DNA of 64,000 nt from an uncultured Sphingomonadales bacterium (lineage in GTDB: Bacteria > Pseudomonadota > Alphaproteobacteria > Sphingomonadales > Sphingomonadaceae), in the NCBI GenBank assembly GCA_903832325.1, contig CAILBC010000043.1, forward strand, positions 62,001 to 126,000, read 5' to 3'. Within the stretch, counting starts at the first letter, position 1, and each line of letters opens with the position of its first letter. Under the pieces are notes generated by a model. The model was not told the DNA's origin and did not search any database. It worked only from the letters and a program-made list of their open reading frames with translations. The position numbers and the translations under genes are program-made. Shown piece after piece: positions 16,895 to 26,038 of the stretch.

Positions 16895-18783
16895 TTCCGG
16901 GCCTCGCAAATCCCATAGCCCAGCGCGGGCAGGTCCAGATGCACAGTGCCCGGCGCGCTGGCAAGCCCGGGGCAGGTGCCGGCCAGCGCATGCAACTGCG
17001 TGGTGGCACTATCGACTTCCACATTGACCGACAGCGGAGTCTGCGCGGTATTGAACGCAACCAGGACTTCATGACCATCATCCGGGTCAATCCGTGAAAT
17101 GGCGAAGAGCCCCGGCATTGCCGATCGGGCGCGCACGATCTGCCGCCCGCGGCGCAGCGCCGGGGTGGCGCTGCGCACCCGCGCCAGATCGGCAATGGTG
17201 CGGAACAGCGGATGATCGGTGCCGAAATGCGCGGTGGCGGTGGTTTCGGCGCTGCCGATCAGCCGCTCGGCATTGTAGCTCGGCACGCGCGATCCGAACT
17301 GGTCTTCGCGCGCGGCCTGGTCATCGCCGGTGGAGGGAAAACCCTGTTCATCTCCGGCATAGATCGATGGCACCCCGCGCAACGTCATCAGCATTGCATG
17401 CGCGAGCGTGACCCGCGCCAGCACCTCGTCATCGCCGGCCTGGGGCAGCGCCTTGCGCACGAACCAGCCGATCCGGCCGTTGTCGTGGTTTGAAACGAAC
17501 GTCACCTGCTGGCGGGCCGCATCTTCGCCGCCGGCATAGAGCGGATCGATCATGAACAGATTGTCCAGCTTGTCGGTGCCGGTCTTGCCGCTGACCGCGT
17601 CGATCACGGCAAACCGGAAACCGAAATCGATTGTCGCCGGGTAATCGGCAACATGGGTAAACCGCGCCTGGTATTGCGCATTGTCGGCGCCGCCGCCCAC
17701 TTCGCCGAAAATCGCGAAATGGGGCAGGCCTTCGGCGCGGGCAACGCGCTGGATCGCCGGGATGAACGCGCGCCAGAATGCCGGATCGACGTGCTTTGCC
17801 GTATCCACGCGAAACCCGTCAACGTGATAGCGGCGCACCCAGTCGGCATAGATGTCGATCATGCCACGCACCACGCGCGGGTGCTCGGTCATCACATCGT
17901 CCAGCCCGCCGAAGTCACCCATTGTCGAATCTTCGCCGGTGAACGTCGTGTTGCCGCGGTTGTGGTAATAGATCGGATTGTTGAGCCAATCGGGCACTTT
18001 CAGATGCGCGTCGGCAGGATCGACCACCGGGGTATAGGCATAATCGGGGCGGGTGAGGTGGGCAAAATTGGCCTCTGTCGCCACGCCATCGCCGGCAAAC
18101 CCGGGATTGATGGGGTCGCCCGCCACGCCGCCATGCCGCTGATAGGGATAATCGGCGCGCGATCGATAGGGGCAGGTCGTTGCCGGGCATTCTGCATAAT
18201 GGATCACGTCGGCGGTGTGGTTGATGACGATGTCCATATAGATTTTCAGCCCGCGCGCGTGGGCGGCGGATACCAGCCGGGCAAAATCGGCATTGCTGCC
18301 GAAATGCGGATCAACCTGGGTGAAATCGGTGATCCAGTATCCGTGGTATCCCGCCGATTCCCTGCCCGGGGCGCCCTGCACGGCGCGGTTTTTCATCACC
18401 GGGGCCACCCAGATCGCGGTTGCGCCCAGCGCCTTGATGTAATCGAGCCGGCGGATGATCCCGGCAAAATCGCCGCCGTGGTAAAACGCGCGGTCGGTCG
18501 GATCATAGCCGGTGTGCAGCCGGTCGCCGATCAGGCCGCCCATATCGTTCGCCGGATCGCCATTGTCGAACCGGTCGGGCAGCAGGAAATAGACCACTTC
18601 ATCTTCGGCCGGGCGCGCCGCCACGGCATCTGCCGCAGGCGCAGGCGCCGCAAATGCCGGCCAGTCGGAAAGGCCCAGCGCCATCGCGCAGATCGCCGCC
18701 GCGACCTGCATGGCGCCCCTGGCGGAACGACCGCCACGCCGCCGGACGGTCCCGGCGACGTGCCCCGATGCTTGTTTCGGCAC
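16891..18783 (-). CDS. Secreted alpha-amylase, GH13
   Basis: This 630-residue GH13 hydrolase has an N-terminal export signal: a basic stretch (RRRGGRSARG), a hydrophobic run around AAAICAMALG, and a cleavage-like AFA. The catalytic domain begins near VVYFLLPDRFDNGDP. Catalytic motifs are GFRVDTAKHVD (nucleophile), FAIFGEVGGG (acid/base) and FVSNHDNGR. It would break alpha-glucans to oligosaccharides in the periplasm or outside the cell. A GTG start at 18783 is preferred, with GGGAG 6 bases upstream; longer in-frame starts would cross the operator. The alpha-glucosidase gene follows with an ATGA overlap. Confidence 0.9.
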   Translation of the reverse strand: MPKQASGHVAGTVRRRGGRSARGAMQVAAAICAMALGLSDWPAFAAPAPAADAVAARPAEDEVVYFLLPDRFDNGDPANDMGGLIGDRLHTGYDPTDRAFYHGGDFAGIIRRLDYIKALGATAIWVAPVMKNRAVQGAPGRESAGYHGYWITDFTQVDPHFGSNADFARLVSAAHARGLKIYMDIVINHTADVIHYAECPATTCPYRSRADYPYQRHGGVAGDPINPGFAGDGVATEANFAHLTRPDYAYTPVVDPADAHLKVPDWLNNPIYYHNRGNTTFTGEDSTMGDFGGLDDVMTEHPRVVRGMIDIYADWVRRYHVDGFRVDTAKHVDPAFWRAFIPAIQRVARAEGLPHFAIFGEVGGGADNAQYQARFTHVADYPATIDFGFRFAVIDAVSGKTGTDKLDNLFMIDPLYAGGEDAARQQVTFVSNHDNGRIGWFVRKALPQAGDDEVLARVTLAHAMLMTLRGVPSIYAGDEQGFPSTGDDQAAREDQFGSRVPSYNAERLIGSAETTATAHFGTDHPLFRTIADLARVRSATPALRRGRQIVRARSAMPGLFAISRIDPDDGHEVLVAFNTAQTPLSVNVEVDSATTQLHALAGTCPGLASAPGTVHLDLPALGYGICEARK

Positions 18784-18840
18784 GATATCTCCCTTTGCTT
18801 TTGCCCCTTGTGCCACCGGCTTGGCCGATCGGGCACAAGA

Positions 18841-18848
18841 ATACGTAT
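18841..18848. promoter_or_regulatory. Probable LacI operator between amylase and halogenase genes
   Basis: ATACGTAT is a perfect 8-bp palindrome in the 145-bp divergent intergenic region, 58 bases before the amylase GTG and 81 before the halogenase ATG. The same core occurs inside a 14-bp perfect palindrome between the TBDT and lacI-like genes (25873-25886) and, with one mismatch, upstream of the MFS gene (27091). Confidence 0.6.
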
Positions 18849-18928
18849 ACCCGTGTGACGGGCCTGCCGCCTGCTGCCTGCCGCGCCGATTGCCATTGCA
18901 GCATGACCACACTAGCGTGCAAAAAATC

Positions 18929-20467
18929 ATGCAAACCAACGTTGATAGCCCCCGTCATCCCGATGCTTTGCGATCGATCGTGATCGTCGGCGGCGGATCG
19001 GCCGGATGGATGACCGCAGCCGCGCTCGCCAATGCCCTGGCCAGTTCGTCAGGGTGCAGCATTCCGGTCACGCTGGTTGAATCCGATGCGATCGGCACGG
19101 TCGGCGTGGGTGAGGCAACGATTCCCCCGATCAAGGCGTTCAATGCGCGGCTGGGCATCGATGAGGCCGATTTTGTGCGCGCCACGCGCGGCAGTTTCAA
19201 GCTGGGCATCGAATTCGTCGGCTGGGGCGCCGCAGACACGCGCTATTTTCACCCATTCGGATCGTATGGCGCAGATTTTGACCGTGTGGCGCTGCACCAC
19301 TGGTGGCTGCGCGAACATGCCGCAGGCAACCCCGTGCCGTTCGATGACTATTCGATGTGCTGGGCACTGGCGCGCGAAAACCGGTTTGGCCCGCCGGTGG
19401 ACAATGCCCGCGATGTGCGATCCACCCATGCCTATGCCTATCATTTCGATGCCGGGCTCTATGCCGCGACGTTGCGGAACTATGCCGAAGCGCGCGGCGT
19501 GCAGCGGGTGGAGGGCCGCATCGCGCATGTTGGCCGCGATGGCGAAACCGGGCACCTGACCCATGTCACGATGGATGACGGGCGCACGGTGGCGGGCGAT
19601 TTCTTTGTGGATTGTTCGGGTTTTGCCGGGCTGCTGATCGAACGCACGCTGGATGCGGGGTTTGAAAGCTGGGCGCACTGGCTGCCCTGCGACAGCGCGG
19701 TGGCGATGCCCACTGCGAATGCCGCACCGATCACGCCCTATACCCGTTCCACCGCGCATGCTGCGGGCTGGCAATGGCGCATTCCGCTGCAGCATCGGCA
19801 GGGCAATGGCCATGTCTATTGCTCCGCCGCGATCAGCGATGACGAAGCGGTGGCGGTGCTGCGCGCCCATGTGGAAAGCGCGGCGATCGCCGATCCGCGC
19901 GTGATCCGCTTTACCGCCGGGCGCCGCCGCAAATCATGGGTGGGCAATTGCGTGGCGATCGGCCTTGCCTCCGGGTTTCTGGAACCGCTGGAATCGACCA
20001 GCCTGCATCTGATCCAGACCGCGGTCGAACGGCTGCTGCTGGTGCTGCCCGATCGCAATCACGATCCGCTCAATGCCGAGGAATTCAACCGCGCCACCGC
20101 GGCCGAATATGAACGCATCCGCGATTTCATCATCCTGCACTATCACGCCAATACCCGGCCCGAACCGTTCTGGCAGCAATGCGCCGCAACGCCGGTGCCC
20201 GATGAGCTGGCCTACAAATTGCGTCACTGGATGGGTTCCGGCCGGCTGGTTGCACCGCAGGACGAATTGTTCCGCAATCCAAGCTGGCTGGCAGTCTATA
20301 TCGGGCAGGGGCTGGTGCCCGATCGGTGGGACGCGATGGCCGATGCGCGCGCCGGCGTGGTCGATGCCCCGGCGCAATTGGGCAAACTGCGCAACCTGAT
20401 GCGCGCGGCGGCGGCAACGTTCCCCACGCACGATCAGGTGCTGGCGCGGCTGGCCCCGGCATCCTGA
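18929..20467 (+). CDS. Flavin-dependent tryptophan-halogenase-like protein
   Basis: This 512-residue homologue of the 4524-6164 protein has GGGSAGWMTAAAL for FAD, conserved K91 in SFKLGIEFVGW, GWQWRIPLQH and GFLEPLESTSLHLIQ. The ATG at 18929 places the FAD motif near residue 21, as in the family. No strong ribosome site is visible; the longer frame reaching back to 18710 overlaps the divergent amylase gene and is not believed. The DUF6445 gene begins 11 bases after its stop, so the pair is probably cotranscribed from the operator-bearing promoter shared with amylase. The physiological substrate is unknown; the gene's place in a starch locus argues against simple secondary-metabolite halogenation. 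Confidence 0.85.
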   Translation: MQTNVDSPRHPDALRSIVIVGGGSAGWMTAAALANALASSSGCSIPVTLVESDAIGTVGVGEATIPPIKAFNARLGIDEADFVRATRGSFKLGIEFVGWGAADTRYFHPFGSYGADFDRVALHHWWLREHAAGNPVPFDDYSMCWALARENRFGPPVDNARDVRSTHAYAYHFDAGLYAATLRNYAEARGVQRVEGRIAHVGRDGETGHLTHVTMDDGRTVAGDFFVDCSGFAGLLIERTLDAGFESWAHWLPCDSAVAMPTANAAPITPYTRSTAHAAGWQWRIPLQHRQGNGHVYCSAAISDDEAVAVLRAHVESAAIADPRVIRFTAGRRRKSWVGNCVAIGLASGFLEPLESTSLHLIQTAVERLLLVLPDRNHDPLNAEEFNRATAAEYERIRDFIILHYHANTRPEPFWQQCAATPVPDELAYKLRHWMGSGRLVAPQDELFRNPSWLAVYIGQGLVPDRWDAMADARAGVVDAPAQLGKLRNLMRAAAATFPTHDQVLARLAPAS

Positions 20468-20478
20468 CCGCAGCCACC

Positions 20479-21159
20479 ATGGAGCCCGCCTGCCGCATCG
20501 AACTGATCGGCGCCGAACGGCAGCCGGTGATCGTGATCGACGGGTTCGTGCCCGATCCGGCGGCGCTGCGCGCGCGGGCAGAGGCGCTGGCCTATCGCCC
20601 GATGGGGCCGCATTATCCGGGGCTGCGTGCCGAAGTGGCGCGCGATGATGTGGCCGCGTTTTTGGTGCCGGTGCTGGATCTGATCACCGAAACCTTTGGC
20701 CTGCGCGGTGTGCCGGGGGTGATTTCGGCCGGCTATTCGATTGTTACCACGCCGCCATCGGCGCTCACCCCGATCCAGCGCATTCCGCATATCGACGGGC
20801 TGGAGCCGGAACGGATTGCGCTGCTGCATTTCCTGTCGCGAGCAGACCAGGGCGGCACCGCGTTCTATCGCCATCGCAGCACCGGGTTTGAAACCATCGA
20901 TGCGGCGCGGCACCCGGTCTATGATGCCGCGCTGCACCGCGATGTTGCGCAGCATGGCCTGCCCGCTCCGGACTATATCGGCGGTGACACGCCGATCTAT
21001 GAACGCATCGCCCGGTTTGATGCCGTGCCCAATCGCGCGCTGATCTATCGCAGCCACGCGCTCCATTGCGCCGATCTGCCACCCGATCTGGACCTGACGC
21101 CCGATCCGCGCGTGGCACGGTTGACAGTGAACACGTTCCTGATGGGCCCGCGCGTGTAA
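20479..21159 (+). CDS. DUF6445 family protein, putative Fe(II)/2-oxoglutarate oxygenase fold
   Basis: This 226-residue protein is a paralogue of the one at 526-1227. It retains PHYPGLR, H104-x-D106 (RIPHIDG), GTAFYRHRSTG, H196 (SHALHC) and R214 (ARLTVNTF), the spacing expected of an iron/2-oxoglutarate oxygenase. It lies 11 bases after the halogenase gene and converges on another halogenase gene with a single base between stop codons. Its repeated location beside halogenase-like and TBDT genes suggests a joint function, possibly modification of a shared protein or peptide target. That function is inference. Confidence 0.7.
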   Translation: MEPACRIELIGAERQPVIVIDGFVPDPAALRARAEALAYRPMGPHYPGLRAEVARDDVAAFLVPVLDLITETFGLRGVPGVISAGYSIVTTPPSALTPIQRIPHIDGLEPERIALLHFLSRADQGGTAFYRHRSTGFETIDAARHPVYDAALHRDVAQHGLPAPDYIGGDTPIYERIARFDAVPNRALIYRSHALHCADLPPDLDLTPDPRVARLTVNTFLMGPRV

Positions 21160-21160
21160 A

Positions 21161-22663
21161 TCAGGCGGCGCAATGCCGGGCGATATAGGCGGCATGGTCG
21201 GGCATGGCCGAAACCTGACGCTGGATCACTTGCCGCATCAGCGCGAGCAGTTCTCGCACTTCGCCCGGTTCGCGCGCATCGGCCAGGGGGTGATACCCCT
21301 GCGGCATCAGCCCCTGGCCAACCATGACCTGCAACCAGCCGACTTCGGCAAAGAGTTCTTCGTTGAACCGGGTAATGCGGCCGTTTGCACGAAACAGGTC
21401 CAGCTTTTCGGTCAGGCTGTCGGGCACGGGCATCGCGGCGCATTCGCGCCAGAACGGTTCGTCGCGTGCATTGAGGTGATAGTGCAGGATGATGAAATCG
21501 CGCACGCGTTCCCATTCGAACACGGTTTCAGCGTTATAGGCGGCGCGGTCCGCGGGCTGGATCGGGCCCTGCGGCAAATAGCGGATCACCCGCTCCACTG
21601 CCGACTGCACCAGATGGATGCTGGTCGATTCAAGCGGCTCCAGAAAGCCGGCAGCAAGCCCCAGCGCGACGACATTGTGATTCCAGAATGCGCGCCGGCG
21701 CCCGGTGGCAAAGCGGATCGGGCGCGGATCAGCCAGTGCCTTGCCATCCAGATTGTCGAGCAGCACGCGCGCCGCTTCGTCATCGCTGGTGTATGCAGAG
21801 CAATAGACATGGCCATTGCCGGTGCGATGCTGCAACGGAATGCGCCATTGCCAGCCGGCACCCTGCGCGGTGGATCGGGTATAAGGCGTTAACGGCGTGG
21901 CCGAGGCGCAGGGCACCGCGAGCGCGCGATCGCAGGGCAGCCAATGCGTCCAGTCTTCGTATCCGGTGCCCAGCGCGCCCTCGATCAGCAGCCCGCGAAA
22001 CCCCGAACAGTCGATGAACACGTCGCCCGCGATCACCTGCCCGTCGGCCAGCGTCACGCTGCGCACATCGCCGCTTTCACCATCGCGTTCCACCGAAACG
22101 ATGCGCCCTTCCACCCGGTTTACCCCGCGCGGTTCGGCCCAGCTGCGCAAATGGCGCGAAAACAGCGATGCATCGAAGTGAAAGGCATAGGGCAGATCGG
22201 TGCCGCCGGCCGCCGGTTTGTCAAACCGGTTGGTCCAGCCGGCCTGGGCATTGGGGGCATAGGCATCGAGCGGCGCGGTTTCGCCCAGATGCTGCCCGCG
22301 CAGCCAGAAATGGTGAAACGCGATTGGCCCGGTGGCGCGTCCGACACCACCGAATGCATGCATGTAGCGGCTGTCGGCACGGCCCCAGCCGGCAAATTCG
22401 ATGCCGAGTTTATAAGTCGCCCCGGTGGCGCGCATGAATGCCGCTTCGTCCAGCCCGAGCGCCGCGTTGAGCAGGCGGATCTGCGGAATGGTTGCTTCGC
22501 CCACCCCGACAATGCCGATTTCATCGGATTCGATCAGCGTGATGGCATGGCGCTGCGCCGGCAGAAACCGCGCCAGCGATGCCGCGGCGATCCACCCGGC
22601 GGTGCCGCCACCCACGATCACGATTTTCTGGGGCACAATTTTCTGGGGCTGAATTTCGGTCAT
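21161..22663 (-). CDS. Flavin-dependent tryptophan-halogenase-like protein
   Basis: This 500-residue member is the third of its family in the window. It has GGGTAGWIAAASL for FAD, K85 in TYKLGIEFAGW, GWQWRIPLQHR and GFLEPLESTSIHLVQ. The start at 22663 fits the family N-terminus; a start at 22699 would add 12 residues. It is downstream of and codirectional with the TBDT at 22839-25733, separated by 175 bases that hold two hairpins, so its expression may be lower than or separate from the receptor's. The substrate is unknown. Confidence 0.85.
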   Translation of the reverse strand: MTEIQPQKIVPQKIVIVGGGTAGWIAAASLARFLPAQRHAITLIESDEIGIVGVGEATIPQIRLLNAALGLDEAAFMRATGATYKLGIEFAGWGRADSRYMHAFGGVGRATGPIAFHHFWLRGQHLGETAPLDAYAPNAQAGWTNRFDKPAAGGTDLPYAFHFDASLFSRHLRSWAEPRGVNRVEGRIVSVERDGESGDVRSVTLADGQVIAGDVFIDCSGFRGLLIEGALGTGYEDWTHWLPCDRALAVPCASATPLTPYTRSTAQGAGWQWRIPLQHRTGNGHVYCSAYTSDDEAARVLLDNLDGKALADPRPIRFATGRRRAFWNHNVVALGLAAGFLEPLESTSIHLVQSAVERVIRYLPQGPIQPADRAAYNAETVFEWERVRDFIILHYHLNARDEPFWRECAAMPVPDSLTEKLDLFRANGRITRFNEELFAEVGWLQVMVGQGLMPQGYHPLADAREPGEVRELLALMRQVIQRQVSAMPDHAAYIARHCAA

Positions 22664-22765
22664 GCCTATACCGGATACCAGACGGCCGCAGACTGGCAAA
22701 GCCAGACCACGGCCGAACGGGTCGAGGGAACCTGTGTTTTAGCGCCGCACCTTGCCAACTTCACC

Positions 22766-22821
22766 ACCCCGGCCAAGTCCGGGGTGACGACGGGGGAGGG
22801 TGGTGTTCCCGCCCCCGTCGT
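22766..22821. terminator. Two adjacent hairpins between TonB receptor and halogenase genes
   Basis: ACCCCGG (22766-22772) pairs with CCGGGGT (22779-22785) over a 6-base loop. ACGACGGGGG (22787-22796) pairs perfectly with CCCCCGTCGT (22812-22821) over 15 bases. On the minus strand they fall just after the receptor's stop and could attenuate read-through into the halogenase gene; neither has a U-tract in that direction. They also resemble short repetitive extragenic palindromes. Confidence 0.45.
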
Positions 22822-22838
22822 TTTCAAAGCGCGGCTAA

Positions 22839-25733
22839 TCAGAACTTGAACGTCGCCCCGGCCAGATAGGACGAACCGTACTGGTCGCGGATGTTGATCT
22901 GGTTTGGATCGTTGTTCACATAAGACAGCGTCTTGGCATTGGTCAGGTTGTGGCCCTGGATATAGATCGACAGACCGTTGAGCGGGCCCGACTTGAAGTC
23001 ATAGCCGACTTGCGCGTCCAGCGTCGATTGCGCCTTGGTCTCGTTCGCATAGACCTGCGCGCTGAACAGCTGGTAATCGCCCAGATACTGGCCACGATGG
23101 GTGAACGAGGCGCGGGCGTTGAAGCCATACTTTTCAAAGTAGATCTGCGCCTGGAACACATCCTTTGAAAGACCCGGCAGCGTGATCGTGTGCCCATTGG
23201 AAAACTTGATCTTGCTTGTCGTGTTCGCATAGTTCGCGATCACGCCAAACCCGTCAAGCGCAGGGGTCAGCACCTTCAGCGGAAGCACGCCGCTGATTTC
23301 AAAGCCATAGACATCGCCCGAGCCATCGTTGGTCGGCGCGGTGGCATAGCCCAGCGTGGTATATCCCGATCCGGTCAGCTGGTCCGGGTTGGTCACCAGC
23401 GCCTGATAGGCGCTGAAGTCATAGATATAGGTGGTGGTCGACGTGGGGCCATCGCTGTTGACGTTGCCGGTGTTCAGCTTCTGGTTCTGCGTCGCAAAGT
23501 TGCTGATGTGCTTGTAATACCCGGCCAGCGCGATCTTGCCCTGATCGTGGGCAAAGAATTTTTCCACGCCCAGGTCGACGTTGTCGGAGAAATAAGGCCG
23601 GATCAGCGGGTTGCCGCCGTTGCCATTGATCAGCGGGGTCTTGCCGCCGATCTGCGGCACGTCGGTGCAGCCCTTTGCCGCGCCGCAGTAATTGACCGAG
23701 AACGAGGCGTTTTCATTGTCCAGCTTGGCCCGGGCGATGGAGCGGCTGGCGCCGAACCGGATGAAAGTTGCCGGAGCAACTTCAAAGCTGGTGTTCAGGC
23801 TGGGCAGGAAATAATTGTAATTGGTCGACAGGTGATTGGTGCTCAACTGGTCGCCCGGCAGAATGCTGAAGCCATCCGAACCCTGGTTGGTGTGGATGAA
23901 CTGCGCGCCGATGTTGCCGCGGATGCGCACGCTGCCGGCGATGCTGTCGACATTGAGCTGGGCATAGCCGGTCAGGATGCGTTCGCGCACCGTCCAGTCA
24001 CGCGACGAGTTGCTGGCATTCGACTGCGGAGCAACCCGTTCGAGCGCCTGCGCCGCCAGAATGTTGACCGCGATGATGTTGGTGCCGGTCACGCCATAGG
24101 GCGAAACCGAGCCGGTGACGATCGATTGCGGAATGGCAACGCTGTTTGCGCCGCCACCCAGACCCGGCCAGGGGCCGCAATTGCCAACCGTGCTGGTGCC
24201 AGGCGCGCCGGGCAGGCAGATGAAATAGCCCGAATAGTTTGAGGCCTTCTTTTCATCCGAATAGTTCGCGCCGGCTTCCCAGCTTTTGAAGAAGCCGCCA
24301 CCCAGGCTGCCGTCGAGTTCGGCGCGCAGGCCCTTGATGGTGTCGGTGAAATCGGGAACGTTGTTGAACCCGGTCTGGCCCCAGCCCTGCGGGTCGGTCA
24401 GCGAAACCGTGCCCGGATCGGCATAATTCACGCCCGAAATGGCCGCCGCATAGCTGCCGTCGGGCTGGCGCGTGATCGTGGCGAGCGCGCGGTTGGTGGC
24501 ATTGAGGTTCTGGTGCGAAATCCCGCCATAGATTTCATAGGTATTGTCGTGGCGGTGCGCGTGCGAATAATTGGCATCGAGGTTGAGCTTGACGCTGTCG
24601 CTCAGCCTGACCTTGGTGTTCCAGCCGATGGCCACCGTGTCTGCGTCCGACGTGTTGAAATCGTTGCGCAGCACCGGATTGACCAGCCACTGTTCCGACT
24701 GGACATAGTTGTTGGTGGCGGTTTCGGTGCCGGGCACCTGGCTGTCATGGCTCCAGCCGGCCAGTGGCATTTCCCAGCCACGCGAATATTCGCGCGATTT
24801 CGACTGGGTATAGAGCGCATCGACCGACATTTCGAACGCATCGCTGGGGCGATAGACCACATGGCCAAAGCCGGTCTGGCGATAGAGCGTGTTGGTGTTG
24901 GCATAGTTCTGGATGTCGTCAGGGCCGATATTGCCCGCCGCATCAGGATTGCTGGCCGTGTAATAGTTGCCCTGGCCACCGCCGGTTGCCCAGTGATAGT
25001 CCTGCGTCGGGTCCTTGATCGCCGAAAAGCCCAGCGACACGCCGATGGTGTTGTCGGCAAACTTGTCGATATAGACCGCGGTAACCTTGTACCCCTTGTT
25101 CGAGCCTTCGGGGTTCAGCGATTTGTACTGGCCAATCTGGCCCTGCACGTTGATGCTGATCGATTTCTTGACCTTGAGCGGATCATAGGTCTTCAGGTCG
25201 ACCGTCCCGGCAAGGCCGGCGTTCAACAAGTCGGCCGAAGGCGTCTTGATGACGTCGATTTCCTGGAAAAGGTCGCCCGGATACTGGCCATAGTCAAACC
25301 GGCGGTTGTCATCGACCGTGGCGATCAGGCGGCCATTGAGCGTGGCGGTGGTGTAGTCCGGACCGAAGCCGCGGATCGACAGGTACTTGGCGCGGCCGGC
25401 CGATTGCTGCACGGCAAGGCCTGGCAGGCGCGACAGCGCATCGGCAATCGAAACATCGGGCAGCTTGCCCACGTCTTCGGCCGAAATCGCTTCAACCACC
25501 GAAACCGACAATTCCTTGATGCGGTTGGCGTTGGTGATCGACCGGGCATAACCGCTGACGACGATGGCTTCGCCTTCGCTCGCGGCGGGCTTGGCCGGTG
25601 CTGCCGGGGCGGTTTGGGCCATCGCTGGCGCCACGCCGGCCACAGCCAGTGCCGCCACGCCGGATTTCAGCCCGGATTTCACAAATGTCTTGAACGCCGC
25701 AGACGCGCCAGTGCTCTGGTACCGCTTCATCAT
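22839..25733 (-). CDS. TonB-dependent receptor of the alpha-glucan locus
   Basis: This 964-residue outer-membrane transporter has a signal peptide ending APAMA. The plug begins around EAIVVSGYARSI and continues with EDVGKLPDVSIADALSRLPG and YLSIRGFGPDYTTATLNGR, typical of the large sphingomonad/Caulobacter receptors in carbohydrate loci. The barrel ends GATFKF. The start at 25733 has GGGAGGG upstream; a second ATG at 25730 is equally plausible. A perfect 14-bp operator palindrome lies 140 bases upstream, shared with the divergent LacI-type gene. Amylase, alpha-glucosidase, LacI and MFS neighbours point to maltodextrin or related alpha-glucan uptake, which is inference from context. Confidence 0.9.
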   Translation of the reverse strand: MMKRYQSTGASAAFKTFVKSGLKSGVAALAVAGVAPAMAQTAPAAPAKPAASEGEAIVVSGYARSITNANRIKELSVSVVEAISAEDVGKLPDVSIADALSRLPGLAVQQSAGRAKYLSIRGFGPDYTTATLNGRLIATVDDNRRFDYGQYPGDLFQEIDVIKTPSADLLNAGLAGTVDLKTYDPLKVKKSISINVQGQIGQYKSLNPEGSNKGYKVTAVYIDKFADNTIGVSLGFSAIKDPTQDYHWATGGGQGNYYTASNPDAAGNIGPDDIQNYANTNTLYRQTGFGHVVYRPSDAFEMSVDALYTQSKSREYSRGWEMPLAGWSHDSQVPGTETATNNYVQSEQWLVNPVLRNDFNTSDADTVAIGWNTKVRLSDSVKLNLDANYSHAHRHDNTYEIYGGISHQNLNATNRALATITRQPDGSYAAAISGVNYADPGTVSLTDPQGWGQTGFNNVPDFTDTIKGLRAELDGSLGGGFFKSWEAGANYSDEKKASNYSGYFICLPGAPGTSTVGNCGPWPGLGGGANSVAIPQSIVTGSVSPYGVTGTNIIAVNILAAQALERVAPQSNASNSSRDWTVRERILTGYAQLNVDSIAGSVRIRGNIGAQFIHTNQGSDGFSILPGDQLSTNHLSTNYNYFLPSLNTSFEVAPATFIRFGASRSIARAKLDNENASFSVNYCGAAKGCTDVPQIGGKTPLINGNGGNPLIRPYFSDNVDLGVEKFFAHDQGKIALAGYYKHISNFATQNQKLNTGNVNSDGPTSTTTYIYDFSAYQALVTNPDQLTGSGYTTLGYATAPTNDGSGDVYGFEISGVLPLKVLTPALDGFGVIANYANTTSKIKFSNGHTITLPGLSKDVFQAQIYFEKYGFNARASFTHRGQYLGDYQLFSAQVYANETKAQSTLDAQVGYDFKSGPLNGLSIYIQGHNLTNAKTLSYVNNDPNQINIRDQYGSSYLAGATFKF

Positions 25734-25872
25734 GTCACCCTCCCTGCCGGTGCGCTTGGCGCATCTCGGTGATAGAACCCGACGCGACCTTCGCAGCCCC
25801 CCTGGGATGCGCACCTGCCGCGTTACCGTGGCTGCGCTTTTGCGCCGGACAGGCCCTGCTGGTAAAGAATGC

Positions 25873-25886
25873 GACATACGTATGTC
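25873..25886. promoter_or_regulatory. Perfect LacI operator palindrome between the TBDT and LacI-type genes
   Basis: GACATACGTATGTC is a perfect 14-bp palindrome with central CG, 140 bases before the receptor start and 153 before the regulator start. It is the strongest of three related sites (others at 18841 and 27089). The 305 bases between the two genes show no other recognisable feature. Confidence 0.7.
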
Positions 25887-26038
25887 AGGCATGGGCCGGC
25901 GCGCAGGTCCGTTGACCGGCCAGGCACAGCCATCAGGCAGTTGCGCACCGATTGCACGAACTGGCCCTTTCGGCGCGCCATCAGGGGTGCTAATCACGGC
26001 AAAACAAGAGAAACCGACCGGAGGAGGATCACGCGGCC

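Noticed and set aside
18710-18928. Seventy-odd-residue N-terminal extension of the second halogenase
   Set aside because: It overlaps the divergent amylase gene and crosses the operator; the FAD motif would be displaced far from the family position.
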